The notes below the pieces were generated by a model. The model was not told the DNA's origin and did no database searches. It saw only the letters and a list, made by a program, of their open reading frames with translations. 64,000 nucleotides of DNA from Hippophae tibetana (Eukaryota > Streptophyta > Magnoliopsida > Rosales > Elaeagnaceae): the NCBI GenBank assembly GCA_037013495.1, contig CM072812.1, forward strand, positions 35,050,501-35,114,500, read 5' to 3'. The position numbers were made by a program, and so were the translations under genes. Shown here one piece after another: positions 23,160 through 35,640 of this stretch (its first letter is position 1; each line of letters begins with the position of its first letter).

Positions 23160-26100
23160 TGTGCTTTTTTTGTACCAACCTCACAATTTACTTTAAATTA
23201 AATGAATATATTTAGAAATTATTTTGAAATCAATTAATTGCATGTGGTTTCAACCTGTGGTAACTTCATGATTTATATTGTAATTATTTTTTATTTGAAA
23301 TAATTCAGAGGTTCTGAGTAGTTCGATCTAGTTTACCCAATATGAAATTTATATTATAAATAGAGTTTAAATCAAAACTAAAATAAATTTAAGTTACGAA
23401 ACTTAAATAAAAATATTTTTATAATATTAAGAAGTGTATTTTTTTTCTATTAGTACACCATGTTAAGGAGTTTAATATTAACTTAAATAATTTATGCATG
23501 TGTTAAATACAATTCTAAAACTCAAAGAGTTCAATTAATAATATTTATATACATGTATACTTTTGTTTGAAGTGTTTTTAAAATATGAAGCCCAAAAACA
23601 AATGTTTCCTAATGGATTTACTATTACAATTAATTTAAAAGATCAAGAAATTTATTTATTTTTTAAAATATATAATATAAATTAACAAAAATATTAAAAA
23701 TAGTATAACAATTCAAGTGCAAGAAATGTATTTTTAACTAGTAATATAAAATAGGATATGATCGTTTTGTTACAAAATTGTACAGTTATAATCCAAATTA
23801 GTTCAATTTCTAGTTTGGTTTAATTTTTATGGTTTCTTCTATGTATATAGTATGAATTTAATGATGATTTGTCATTCACTCTTATTTTATTTAAAATTAT
23901 AAGTTTAAATCATATAAAAATATCATTTGATAAAAAAAATTAATAATTAAACTCTTTCTTATTTTTTCACTTTAGCTATTTAAAAAAATTAAACTTTAAT
24001 TTTCTTCAATTTCTATATAGTTTTATTATAATAATAAGTATAACCTTAGATTTTTTCTATACTTTTTTTTCCTCTTTTATTATATTATCTTATGATTAAA
24101 TGTGATTCTTTTAAACAAAATTATTTTTAAGTACTTTTTATTGTTAATGATCGTTAATGATGCAAACTTGGGATTGGGGTCATTGAAAGAGACCGCTAAG
24201 GGACTATTTTATTTGAAGACTAAATACTTAAATAGTCTTTATGCTTCAATCTAGCAAAAGTATATTTTGCCACCAACTCCAATTACAAAGTGACTTTAAG
24301 TGGATTTTTTTTTTACACGCGATGAATTTCTAGTATCATGATTAGAGTCCAACCCTATTTTTAACTTAATTAATGGGAGGTAAATTGCATTTTTTATTTG
24401 TACAAATACAATATATTAAGTGTAGTGCCAATAAAACGATGAATTAGCCAGCTACATTGTTTGATTAAGTTACAAGTTACCTTCCAACTTATGTTTCTCT
24501 TCTTATAAAGCTTTTTTTAATCTTATTCTTAAATTATAATAGTAAGAGGATCTCTTCTTGTTAACAATAAAATTTATTAAATTGTAATTGTAATTGGATA
24601 TCTTTTTAAATTGTACTTATAATCCGAAAAATATACTTTCTTAACTATTATAATTAGAATATTTAGATTTATTATTATTTTTTTAACAATTTAATCACTA
24701 ATATTAAAAAAGTGATATATAAGTCTACTCATTCATTTTTATTTTTATTTTTATTTTTTTCAACTAAATTTAAAAACGAAAATTTTAACACGAAAAATTG
24801 TTCAAACAGTTTTTTAAAATAAAATTTTAAAAAAATAGAAGAATAAAATGAAGAAAAAATTGTAATGGTCTTATGGGATAATTTGTCCTGATTAGTGCCT
24901 TTTATATTAATTCGGTCCCGTAGATCTCTTTAAAATAACAATTCCACGTGCAGAGATACAAAATGAATGCTCTTTCACCCATATATATATATGTATGGTA
25001 CCGTCACAAATTACCACACATTTTACTTATAAAATAATTATTATAATGTATATATTTTCAATAAAATAATAAATAAATTAATATTTGTTATTAAAATAAT
25101 TATTGTTGTATAATTACTCTTTAATAAAATATCAAATTAATTAACTATTATTTTAGATTTTTTTCAAACATTTATATAAAAAATTAAATCCATTTTTTAT
25201 CTTGTTATAGTAAAAGCAATCTAAAGAAAAATTATATTTAAAGACTTTTCTTTTCTTTTCTTTTTAAATAATTTTTTTAAAATAATAATAATTATTACTT
25301 ATCAATTAATACTACTATATATTTATCAAATTTAAATCACTAACATGTACATTTACATTTACAGGGGCCCAAAACTAATATAATTTTAATATATATATTG
25401 AAATATAATTTTTTTAAGTTGCTTTTATTACTTTAGTGATATAATTATTTTATACTATTAATGTGATAATTTTTGATAATGATGTACAATTCAAATACGA
25501 TATAAATATAAGTAATTTGGTGTAATATTGATATGAATTACATAACATAATTTATTTAATAAATAAATTAAATAAAAAAATATAATATATATAAAATTAT
25601 TTAATTAATATTAATATTATTATTTAAGAGATTAATCTAAAATTAACAAGATAGACACTACCGAGATGAAAATAATTAATAAAATATTTATGTTTAAAAT
25701 AATGTATATTAATTAACTATTTAATTGATATTAAATATGAGACGCAATATAAGTACGATATCTTATAAACGAAATGATTGCACCCGACTAGTTTATGAAG
25801 TGAGTAAGCATAAACCTCATAAATTATTATGTTTAATATGATTAAAAAAATTATTCAAGATTATATCGTAAATTTAATATTCAATAAAATTATCAAATAT
25901 AACTATTTATAAGACGTATACTTATTATAGAGATATTTTAATATTTATTTATATAAAAAAATTAAAAACAAAGCAACGACAAAAGATTTCTACTTTTTAT
26001 TTATAAAGATAAGAGTACATACTAAAAGCGTAAGGTTAATTACAGTGTGATGATTGTCCCAAGGATTAAGGTATTTATAATTCTTGTATTTCAAAAAACT

Positions 26101-26743
26101 ATGCATTTTAATAATCTATATCTTATATAAGGACTTATTTAATTTATTAAAATGTATATTTTAGTTATTTATGTTTTAAGGTATGCAATTAAGATTCTCT
26201 AATTATTTAAAACTTCAAATTACAATTTTTTAAAATAAAAATAATGAAAAAATTCATGTTAAAAAATTAGGATTAATAAAATACAAAAAATTAATAATAA
26301 TTTAGATTTGAAATGAAAAAAATCCTAACGTTCAAGAAAATGAATAATTCTAAAAAACTAGGATTTTGAAAAAGAAAAAAATATAAAAAAAATTAAAATT
26401 TTCAAAACAAAAAATAGATGTGTACTACTTTTTTCAAAATTTTCATTCCAAATTACTTTTTAGTGTTTTTTTTTTCTTTTTTAAAAATTGATTTTTTATT
26501 ATTTTTGAATTTGTTTTGCTTTTTATATTTAATTTTTCAAAATTTTAAATTTATAACTGAAAAAAAGTTTATTAGAAGTTAATTATAACATTTTAAAAAA
26601 AACAGTGAACTTTTTAAAGAATACTAAAATTTACATTTTGATAAATTAGAGTAATTGTATTGATTAATACACCCATTACATTTTGATAAAAAGGAAAGAA
26701 AAAAAAATGTTTTCCTTTAGGCATGACAACTGGTGCAAGCAGG
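23160..26743. other. AT-rich intergenic region
   Basis: Dominated by A/T runs and short TA repeats. No protein-coding segment, RNA gene or recognisable mobile element was found. Over such low-complexity sequence old, unrecognisable repeats cannot be excluded. Confidence 0.5.
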
Positions 26744-27385
26744 CCATCTCCAACACCACTTAAAATTCTAAATTTGATGGCAAATTTAATATATACAAGT
26801 TTGTTCCGACACTTAACAACCTTGTTTTAAAAATTTATATCAAATTTGATACCATAAATAATAAAGAATATAGTGTTAAATTTGACACAATATTATTCAT
26901 TGCATCAAACACCGTTCATATTATATTATTTTTAATTTTTTTAAATATATCGTTAAATTTTTCATTACATATGAAAAATTAAAATTAAATAGATGATGAT
27001 TAAAATAAATACTATACTATAACATAAATTTAACAATTAACATAAACTAAAAAATGATTTAACAAAATTCTAAAAACATTCTAATGCAAGCAATCTAAGA
27101 CAATCTACAATCCCACTTTAAAATTCTAAATTTGTGCAAATTTTGATGCAAGGTATATCAAATTTAATACGATAAAAAATATTCTATCAAATTTGACACA
27201 GTATTGTTCATCGTGTCAAATACTATTCATCGTTGCAAACGCGGTTCATGTTATGCTATTTTTTTATTTTAAAAATATTGTTAAATTTTTTATTACATTA
27301 AAAAATTAAAGTTAAATATATAACTAAAAAAATTAATATAGTATAACATAAAGCTAAAAAAATGATTTAACAAAAATAAATTAAA
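26744..27385. repeat. Degraded tandem duplication of about 340 bp
   Basis: Copy 1 (26744-27078) and copy 2 (27101-about 27385) share 'cttaaaattctaaattt', 'atatcaaatttgata', 'ttcatcg(t/c)atcaaac', 'gttcat(a/g)ttat(a/g)ctatt' and 'aaaaatgatttaacaaaa'. 'catctccaac' at the start of copy 1 resembles the ends of several plant DNA transposons, but no terminal inverted repeat was proven. Confidence 0.65.
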
Positions 27386-28438
27386 ATTAAGTACATAATA
27401 TAAAATAACTAAAAAATACTTATACAACATAAAGCTAAAATTATTAATATAAATTAAAATGACGATTTACTAATCGGGCAAATTATTTCTGGATCTTCCA
27501 ATATTATTAAAATATTAAATAAAAATAATTGCTTTATTTTGAGATCTTGGACTTTGATATCCTTCTTATTGTTAAGATACTTTCCTTATTCTTGAGATCT
27601 TTTTGCATTATTCTTACTTGTTTACTTCTAATAAATTTACTTAGACTTGACATAGACATGGAATTCAAATTTTTGAATAAAATGTTATTTTAAATTTGTT
27701 TTTTAATTAAACATAATTTTTAATTTATTTAATAAATATAATATTTTTTAATAAATTATTACTTTTTTAATAATATAATTTTTAATTAATTAACTAATAA
27801 TACTATATAATTGTTTAATTAGTTGAATATAATAATTGATAAGAGAAAAGTAAAAAAGAATATTTTATTTTATATTATTAAATTAAAAATAATTAGAATT
27901 CATTCTTTTAAAAAGGATAAAAAAAATATAATATTTAAAATTTAAAAATTGTTAAAGAGAAATAGTAAAGGTCAAAAATTATTAAAGGATGATAGATATT
28001 ATTCAATTAATTGGTAAATAATAATTCAAATATTAAACATCGAAGTCTCTAGGATTTTAAAGTATAAAAGATAATGAATTTTTCACTTTCATTTAATGTA
28101 TATAACCAAGCTTTACATTAAAAAAAGGCAACAATTTAGAGAATGATAAAAGATTGTATTTTATTTAATAGATGATTGTTGATTTATACTATGTGAGAAA
28201 ATAGATAGATATTTGAAACTATACTTTGCTAATCAATTTCGAAAATGTTATGTTTGAAGTTAGAATAACCTTATAGAAAATGCTAAAATAAGAGCTTGGT
28301 ATTGGAATACGACCAACTGGGGTACTAGAGCGATAGAGGGGGTCGTCGGAGAGGGGTAGGACTGGAAGTTTGGGGAACATATGATGCAACAATATTGGGA
28401 TAAAAAAAAAAAAGAGAAAGTGCAAAAGGAAAAGAAGC
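27386..28438. other. AT-rich intergenic region
   Basis: No gene seen. A short GC-richer patch at 28300-28380 ('ctagagcgatagagggggtcgtcgg') does not carry a convincing frame. Confidence 0.5.
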
Positions 28439-28731
28439 TGATAAGGTTATAAAAATAACTCTACATTGATTATTCTAAAAAATCGACACATATTTGCATC
28501 AGTTATGAGAAACAACCAACACAAATGTGAATTTGTTTTTTTTAGAATAATCGATGTAGAATTATTATTTTATATTTTGAGATATTTTATGTCGATTTTT
28601 TATTATAACTGACACAAATATGCGTCGGTTGTTTTAAAAAAGTTGATGCAAAGTGTTTTTAAGCAAATTTTGTGTCATATTTATTTAAAATTGACTCAAA
28701 AAAGATGCAAATAATCAGGTTTATAATAGCG
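28439..28731. mobile_element. Miniature CACTA-like relic
   Basis: The right end in reverse complement starts CGCTATTATAAACCTGATTA and matches the left end of the CACTA element at 75 (CACTACTATAAAAATGATTA) with few changes. The left end, 'aaggttataaaaataac', fits the same terminus less well. Inside, 'ctacattgattattctaaaa' (28463) and its complement near 28555 form an inverted repeat. 'cgacacatatttgcatcagtt' / 'gacacaaatatgcgtcggtt' are inverted subterminal-type repeats. About 290 bp and non-coding. Confidence 0.55.
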
Positions 28732-29762
28732 TAACTATCGGCATAACTTTTTGGTTCAAGCACATGTTTTTTATAACTTGAATTAGAATCAACCACCATG
28801 TGGTAGTTCTTTCTACAAAAAATAAATTTAAACATGTATAAATAAAATTTCATATTCATTAAATTTAGAATTATTTATGAGTTAATAAGTAATTTAGCTT
28901 CTCCATTAAATAACTTTTTGTAATACACAAGTCTCTTTGTAAAAAAACATAAAGACCCTTTATAAAAAAAAAAATTAGGACAATTTTATATTTATTTTTT
29001 CGTTTAATTTCCCTACTTCCACTATTATTCTTAATAATCAAAGCTATTGACTGAAAGGAAAGGCAAAGGTAAAGTTAAACACTTAAACTTCTTATAATAT
29101 TATAAGATAAAAATAGAAAGTTTGTTTAAAATCTTAGCCCGATTCAATGTTTGCTTAACATATTCGAAGTGAAACGTGAAGATCAATCTTAGCCTTAAAT
29201 TAGGAGAATATATTAGTAAATGTACTGCTATAGGTGGCTGCGTCAAAGTAACAAAAAATACAAGCTAGCCTCTCAAAGTAATTAATTACAAATAAGAAAA
29301 TGAAATACACATGGCACTCCTTGGTGATATTATTGTATATGTAAGTAGTGTTATATACATTAATCAATTTGTTTAATGCAAGTTGAAAATGTAAAATGAT
29401 AAAAGTAATTATGAGATTATTTATATTATTGATAAAAGTAGTGTTATATACATTGATCAGGGAATACCATTAGTAGGAGACTCTTTTTCTCTAGTAGAAG
29501 AATCGAACAACCAAAGTGAATAAAAAAGATAGGAAGAAAAAGAAATACACTTGTAGCTATATATTTCCCATTTCTTAATTAATTTCTCATACTTCACAAT
29601 TGATCTCTCGTACAAAATTGAGAGCTCAATTTAATTAAATTGCTGAAATGAGTGAAGTAATAGAAATGGAATTAAACACAACAAAGTAAGAAGAGTAGTA
29701 CTGCAGAGGTAGAAGCTTCTCCAATCTCAGCCTCTCAATTTCAACTTCAGATATCTACTTCA
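28732..29762. other. Spacer upstream of the LHT-like pseudogene
   Basis: No gene seen. 'agtagtgttatatacatt(a/g)atca' occurs twice (29345 and 29437). The stretch from 29450 may hold the former promoter and leader, but no element can be assigned. Confidence 0.4.
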
Positions 29763-32700
29763 ATGAATTTTGATTCATTCCCAATAAGCCCATTTTCACG
29801 TTTGATAATGGGTAGTTCTTTAGCTAGCCCAATGAAAAAGGATATAACAAGCATGCAAGATTGTGAAGGAGAAATTGGGAATTTCACCAAATATGATCCA
29901 CAAGAAGCTTGGCTTCCCATTACTGAGTCGATCGAGGAGTGGTAATTAATGCTTATTATACAGCTTTTCAAACTCTTTGTTCAGGAACCGGATTCCATGC
30001 TCTTGTTCTTCCATTTGCTCTTACTGTTCTTGGTTGGTAAGTAAATATTAATTAATTACATTCAGAAGTGTTTAATTAATTAATTAGACTAAATTATATT
30101 CAATTTATTAAAAATATATGCTTTATTTTATTTATTTATTTATTTATTTTGTGTGTTTTGCAGGACATGAGGAATTATAAGTCTTTTAGTTGGTTTTGTG
30201 TGGCAGTGTTACACTTTGTGGTTACTGATACAACTTCATGAATCAGATTCTGGGATGCGCTATAGCAGATACCTCCGACTATCCATGGTCGCTTTTGGTA
30301 ACATATCTTCTTATTCTATTTTTTTTTGTTGTTGTTAATAATAATATGTTGGAAGTACAAATCGGTACAACTAAATCAAATTTAAATTTAATTAAGATAA
30401 ACAAAAATACCACTTGATTTATTTCTATAGTTATAAAAATAGCATTTAATTACAATTCGTATAATAAATATATCATTCTATTTGATTTTTCGTTTAGTAC
30501 TTACAGTACTGTGATTAAATTAAAAATTAAAATAATAGTTAAAAAAATAAAAAATAAAATTAGTTTTGTTCTTTTATCATTTTCTAATAATAATAAAAAT
30601 AAACGGTAACAAAAAAAATATAAAACATTAAGCGCCTTTTTCTCATCAAGATGGAGATAAATGAGTCACTTTTCTCAATATATTTTGAAATTATACCGTA
30701 CACTAATTTTATTAGTTAGTACTTAATAAAAATAATGGTTAGTTGTATTTTTTAAAGAAAAATGATTACACATTATCTTTTATTAAAACTATAAAGCGTT
30801 TAGTGTTTTTTATCCTATAAATATTGTAATATTTAATTAGGACAAATATTTTAATCGTGTTTAACTAAAATTGTGATTATTCGTAAAAATTTGATGATTT
30901 TTTTCTAAAAATAATAGTAATCGAAAAAAAAAGACAAGAATAATTATTATAATCGAAACTGTGATTAACTTGAAACGAATATATATTAATATTATTATTT
31001 TATATACATATAATTATATAGAAAAACATAATTTTAATAATAAAACATATTGTATAATTAGATTAAATTTTATTTATTTTTAATTTATATATTTTTTATT
31101 TTACTTAAAAACATACTTTAAATAGTTAAACATTGAAAATTAACGTAAATATGTTAAATAATATATTAAAAAATAAAAAAATCTGTTTAAACCGTAAAGA
31201 AATTATTACCTATTCATAAAGAATGATTATTAATTTAATGTATCTCAAACTTAGTTGGTTCGTTCCCCGCATCCGTTCATATACTACCAATGAATAATTT
31301 TCCAATATATAATATACCTGGTTAAAATTTACAGGTGCAACGCTAGGAAAACTACTTGCACTATTCCCAATAATTTATTTATCAAGTGGGACATGTGTAA
31401 CTTTGATTATGATTGGAGGAGGGACAATAAAGATGTTTTTCCAGGTCTTGTGTGAGAACACATGCAGTGTAAAGCCATTGACAGCAATAGAATGGTACTT
31501 GGTTTTTACGTGTTCAGCCATTATTATTGCTCAGCTTCCTAATCTTAATTCCATAACTGGGGTCTCTCTAATTGGCTCAATCACTGCCGTAAGTTATTGC
31601 ACTCTTATTTGGGTGATCTCAATTTGCAAAGGAAGGTCACTTGCTGTATCTTATCATCCAGCTGAGGCAACAAAATCAGATATTGCTAATGTTTTTCAGA
31701 TTCTTAATGCCCTTGGAATTATTGCCTTCGCATTTAGAGGCCATAATCTTGTTCTTGAAATTCAGGTAATTTTTGCTGAAAATTCATTAATTGTTCAGTG
31801 ATATCTCATTACTAGAACACTAAGTACCCGTTTGGAAGTACTGTTAAAAAGCGTTTTTATAGACATAAGCCTTTTTTTATGCTTTTGGCAATAACAAGAA
31901 AAACACTTTTAATATCTAATAGGCTCACATTTTTGGGACACTCTAGTATTTACCAAAAAAAAAAAAAGGCTCATATTTCTAACTTCTGCAAAAAAACACT
32001 TTTTTAAGTTACTTATATTGGAAGAACTTTGCATCCAAACATGCAACATGTGTAGCTAATATGATCTTCATGCAAGGGAACCATGCCTTCCAACATTAAG
32101 TGCCCGTCTCGTTTACCAATGTGGAAAGGAGTCAAGTTTGCTTATCTTATATATCATCTCCTTGTGTTTGTTCCCCCTTACCATTTGTGGCTATTGGGCA
32201 TACGGAAATTCTGTAAGTTAAATATATATATATATATATCTGCTTTTGCCTCAAAAGTACCTTTCGACGTATAAAAATTTCCACTCATAAAAATTTTATT
32301 TTCTATAAATTTGTGATATTATCACGAGTTGTAAATCTACCAATGTTTCAAGAGTATTGTTATGACACGCAAAAGTGTAACTAGTAATCATATTATTTAA
32401 ATTTTACTACATGTTAATACTATATAAAAATAGAAATCATTTTTTTAATTTTTAAAATCATTTTTTTAATTTTTAAAGTAATTATAACATGATAGAATAT
32501 AAAAAATATGAATGAAAAATTAAGTGATATTAATATTTCTTAATATTTCATACCCATACTCAATTTTGACATTTTATTTGCATATTAATGCTATATTTTT
32601 ACTTTTTCTTCTATTCATAAATTAATAGTAAAGTATTGTTTTGTATTGTGTTTGAATGTATATGTTTATTCATATGGTGTGTTTATGTTTAAATTTTTAG

Positions 32701-33603
32701 ACCTAAATTTACATATTTAATATTAAAACATTTAAAATTTTAGTAGATTCATATATATTTATAATGATAAAAAAATAAATATATTTACTGGTATTAAAAA
32801 ATTAATAATTAACTCTAAATAAAAAATAATTTGTGTTAGCTTAGGTAGTTTTTGTCTTCCAATTAACTATAGTCTAAATTATTGACGTAATTTAAAGTAA
32901 TATTTTCTAGCATTCTATGATGAACAAAGTTCAAAGAATTCTAATTTTTATATAATTTATTTATTTATTTTCAATATAAGTTGAGATTAACATTGAAATA
33001 AATCTCACTGCTACAATAACAAATGCCAAAAACAAGTAACTAGATAAATAAATGAATTGCATGTTATTTAAGAATTTAATAGTTGATTAGGTTTATACAC
33101 TCCAACCTAACTATTGTGGTTTGAAATGGAAGATACCTTCAAAGGGAGGGATGCTAAATGCTTTATACAAATACCATAGAAAAGACACATCAAAATTGCT
33201 TCTAGGGCTTACAAGCATGCTCGTGGTGATTAACTGTCTATGCTCATTTCAAATATACGCAATGCTAGTTTTTGACAATTTGGAATTCAGATATACCAAC
33301 ACTAAGAACAAACCATGTCCATGATGGTTACACATCGTGTTAAGGATTTTCTACGGGTGCCTAACCTTCTTCATTGCAGTTGCATTTCCATTCTTGCCAA
33401 GCTTGGCAGGATTGTTTGGAGGAGTGGCTTTACCTATAACCTTAGCGTATCCAAGTTTTATGTGGATAATAATGAAAAAACCAAGTAAATATAGTACAAC
33501 TTGGTGTCTCAATTGGTTGGTCATTAGCATTTCAATCATAACTGGAGCAATTTGGAGTCTAGTTACCATGGGAATAGAAGTCCACTTCTTTAAGCCAAAA
33601 TAG
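29763..33603 (+). pseudogene. Lysine/histidine transporter-like (LHT8/AATL1-type) amino acid permease pseudogene
   Basis: Five exon-like blocks with good splice sites: 29763-30036, 30164-30297, 31335-31765, 32077-32212 and 33133-33603. Together they cover a full amino acid/auxin permease family (AAAP) protein. Landmarks are 'WLPITES', 'NAYYTAFQTLCSGTGFHALV', 'IEWYLVFTCSA', 'ALGIIAFAFRGHNLVLEIQ', 'GTMPSNIKCP', 'GGMLNALYKYH', 'CSFQIYAM', 'LPSLAGLFGGVALPITLAYP' and the C-terminal 'HFFKPK'. Such proteins are plasma-membrane proton-coupled amino acid importers with about 10-11 membrane helices. Four lesions break it: a frameshift near 29940 (stop at 29943), TGA at 30168-30170 in place of a conserved Trp, a frameshift near 32170 (the 'GYWAYGN' block is in another frame) and TGA at 33322-33324. 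Splice sites and most codons remain, so loss is fairly recent. Confidence 0.9.
31825..32045. mobile_element. Possible small DNA-transposon insert in pseudogene intron 3
   Basis: Begins near 'acccgtttggaagtact' and ends near 'aagaactttgcatccaaaca', a weak inverted pair around GTTTGGA...TCCAAAC, a common terminus of plant hAT-like miniature elements. Internal 'aaaaacactttt' runs also recur. No target duplication is clear. Confidence 0.35.
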
Positions 33604-34109
33604 GAAACTGTAGTTAGAAAAGCCCCTACATAGTAGAATTTGGTGTTAATGCATGGAAAAATGTATGATATGAACCTCAAACTAATAAAACTGACCTCTT
33701 AAAACTAAAAAATGATGACTTATATATCCAACTTCATCATGAACAAACATTCTTATACTTGGTTATCCGCTATATTTGTTACAATTATTGGAACTTTCAT
33801 CTTCCTAATAAAGTAAATAAGAATGCATAACAAAGGATCTAGGTAGTACTTGAATTTCAAGAATCCACGGTAAAAAAGATGTATTGGAATATTACATATT
33901 TCTCTAATAACGAGAGACACAAAATAAAAAATACACTAAAGATTGAACTATCTTCTGATGCACGGTGAGATGAGCTTCCATGTCATTTTCCTAAGGCTTA
34001 AATGGTAACAAGAGAAACAAGTACAAAACTAACATATCTCCTGATGAACATTGAGATTAACTTCCATGTCACTTCTCTGGGTTTTATATTATAACAAGGG
34101 ATTTTGGTC

Positions 34110-34445
34110 GATTAAGTTTTGTAGTTTTAAACAATTGATACTTTAGTTCTGTAATTATTATGGTAAATCTATTTAGTCCATTAATTTTAAGTTTAGATCA
34201 TTGAAAAAAATTCAAAACAATGTCAAATTTTTTCATTAAATGAACATGAACATTTTGCATGCTACTTTTTTAGGGGTATTTTTGGATTATTAACGAACAT
34301 AACATAGTACAATCACATTTGACATGTATATGTTCATTTAATGAAAAAAGTTGACATTTTTTTAGAAAATTATCCATTAACAACCTAAATTTAAAACTAA
34401 TGGACTAAATGAATCTACCTTAATAATTAAACAACTAAATTGTAA
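34110..34445. mobile_element. Fold-back (MITE-like) element 1
   Basis: Left arm about 34143-34253 and right arm about 34327-34437 are inverted copies. Matching blocks are 'atttagtccattaattttaa' with 'taaaactaatggactaaat', and 'ttcattaaatgaacat' with 'atgttcatttaatgaa'. No coding sequence. Long arms and absence of a gene fit a Mutator-like miniature element, but target duplications were not confirmed. Confidence 0.65.
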
Positions 34446-34545
34446 CCTAAATATAGTTACATGTTATACTGATTCAAAAGCCTAGTAACAAGTATAGAAA
34501 AACTATAAGGTATTTAATATTGTATAATAAATATATAAAAACAAT

Positions 34546-35040
34546 GTTCATGTAATAGTTTATAAGAAACATGATACTTGTAATCTCAAAAAGATAAGCT
34601 TATCTTTCTATTATCTCTATTTTTAGAACTCGATCACAACTGGGTAGATTATCATTTGTAATAGATTTTAACATGCTTTTATTTTTCTTCTCCCAATAGT
34701 CTTAATCTTCAAAATATTCTTACGCATAAGCAGATTACTTATGTTACAAATTGCAACATATATTTTTTTAACTCCATAATACCATTTGTTATATATTATA
34801 ACATGTTTTTCAACTCAATAGTTATTGGCTCATTTATTGATTGAAACTCTGATACAATGTAAGAGTTTATAAGAAACATGAGATTTCTACTCCCAAAAGG
34901 TTAACCATATTTTTTATTTTTATTATCTCTTTTTTTTTGGAACTCACAACTGGACCGATAACCTTTTATTACAAATTCTAACATGCTTTTTATGTTCCTC
35001 TAAGAGTCTTAATCTTTGAAACATACTTACTCAGAGGTAG
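34546..35040 (-). mobile_element. TRIM-like element, minus orientation
   Basis: Two direct copies of a roughly 180-bp repeat (about 34558-34738 and 34865-35040) share 'gtttataagaaacatga', 'taacatgctttt' and 'gagtcttaatctt'-type blocks. Just left of the second copy the complement of 'ctctgatacaatgt' (about 34849) resembles a Met-tRNA primer site, giving LTR, primer site, about 110-bp interior, LTR in minus orientation. Non-coding. Boundaries are approximate. Confidence 0.5.
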
Positions 35041-35049
35041 ATTTGAGTA

Positions 35050-35640
35050 TCTCTCCTCATTTGGTTAATCTTTTGGAATTAAAAGTCTCATATTTCGTAT
35101 AAACTATTATATGATATCAGAATTTCATTCAAGGAATGGGTCAATAACTATAGAGTTGAAAAGCATATTCCAATATGCAACAAATGGTACTATGGAGTTG
35201 AAAAAGTATGTTACAATTTGTAACAAATGATATATAGAGTTGAAAAAAGCATGTTACAATCTGTAACAAAGGTTAATGCGCCTATGAATAAGGGTGTTTT
35301 GAAAATTAAGACTCTTGGAGGGGAAAAAAGCATGTTACAATATGTAAAAAGAGTACTCTGCCTAGTCGTGAGTTCTAAAATAGATATAATAATTAAAAAA
35401 ATAAGGTTGAAAAAACATAAAATGTTGGACGAAATGAAACACAATATGAAGAGGATTATTAGAGAAGATGAATGTCACATATTAATATAAGATAATACAA
35501 TAAAAGAGTTTATATGTAGGGTTAACTTTTAGGATTAAAAGTCTTATGTTTTTTATGAACTCTTACATGATAGATGTAGGGTTAACCTTTTAGGATTAAA
35601 AGTCTTATGTTTTTTATGAACTCTTTACATGATAGATGAT
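35050..35640 (+). mobile_element. Second TRIM-like copy, plus orientation, disrupted
   Basis: Inverted relative to 34546-35040. 'ggttaatcttttggaattaaaagtctcat' type sequence at about 35062, then 'atgatatcag' (about 35112, primer-site-like), an interior ('caataactatagagttgaaaa' and following) complementary to 34750-34840, and from about 35300 the complement of the LTR ('aagactcttggagggg', 'aaaaagcatgttac', 'gtgagttct'). It ends in two tandem LTR-end copies before 'atgatattagagc' (about 35660), another primer-site-like motif. Confidence 0.45.
35514..35637 (+). repeat. Tandem pair of a 62-63-bp unit
   Basis: Two near-identical copies of a unit containing 'atgtagggttaac' and 'gtcttatgttttttatgaac' (35514-35575 and 35576-35637). 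The difference is one or two inserted bases. The unit is the LTR-end sequence of the surrounding TRIM-like repeats. Confidence 0.9.

Noticed and set aside
33351..33680. 109-residue frame on the minus strand
   Set aside because: Antisense shadow of the last exon of the transporter pseudogene.
35211..35490. Overlapping frames on both strands with repeated 'KSMLQ' / 'CNMLFS' peptides
   Set aside because: The repeated peptides come from the TRIM-like nucleotide repeats, not from a gene.
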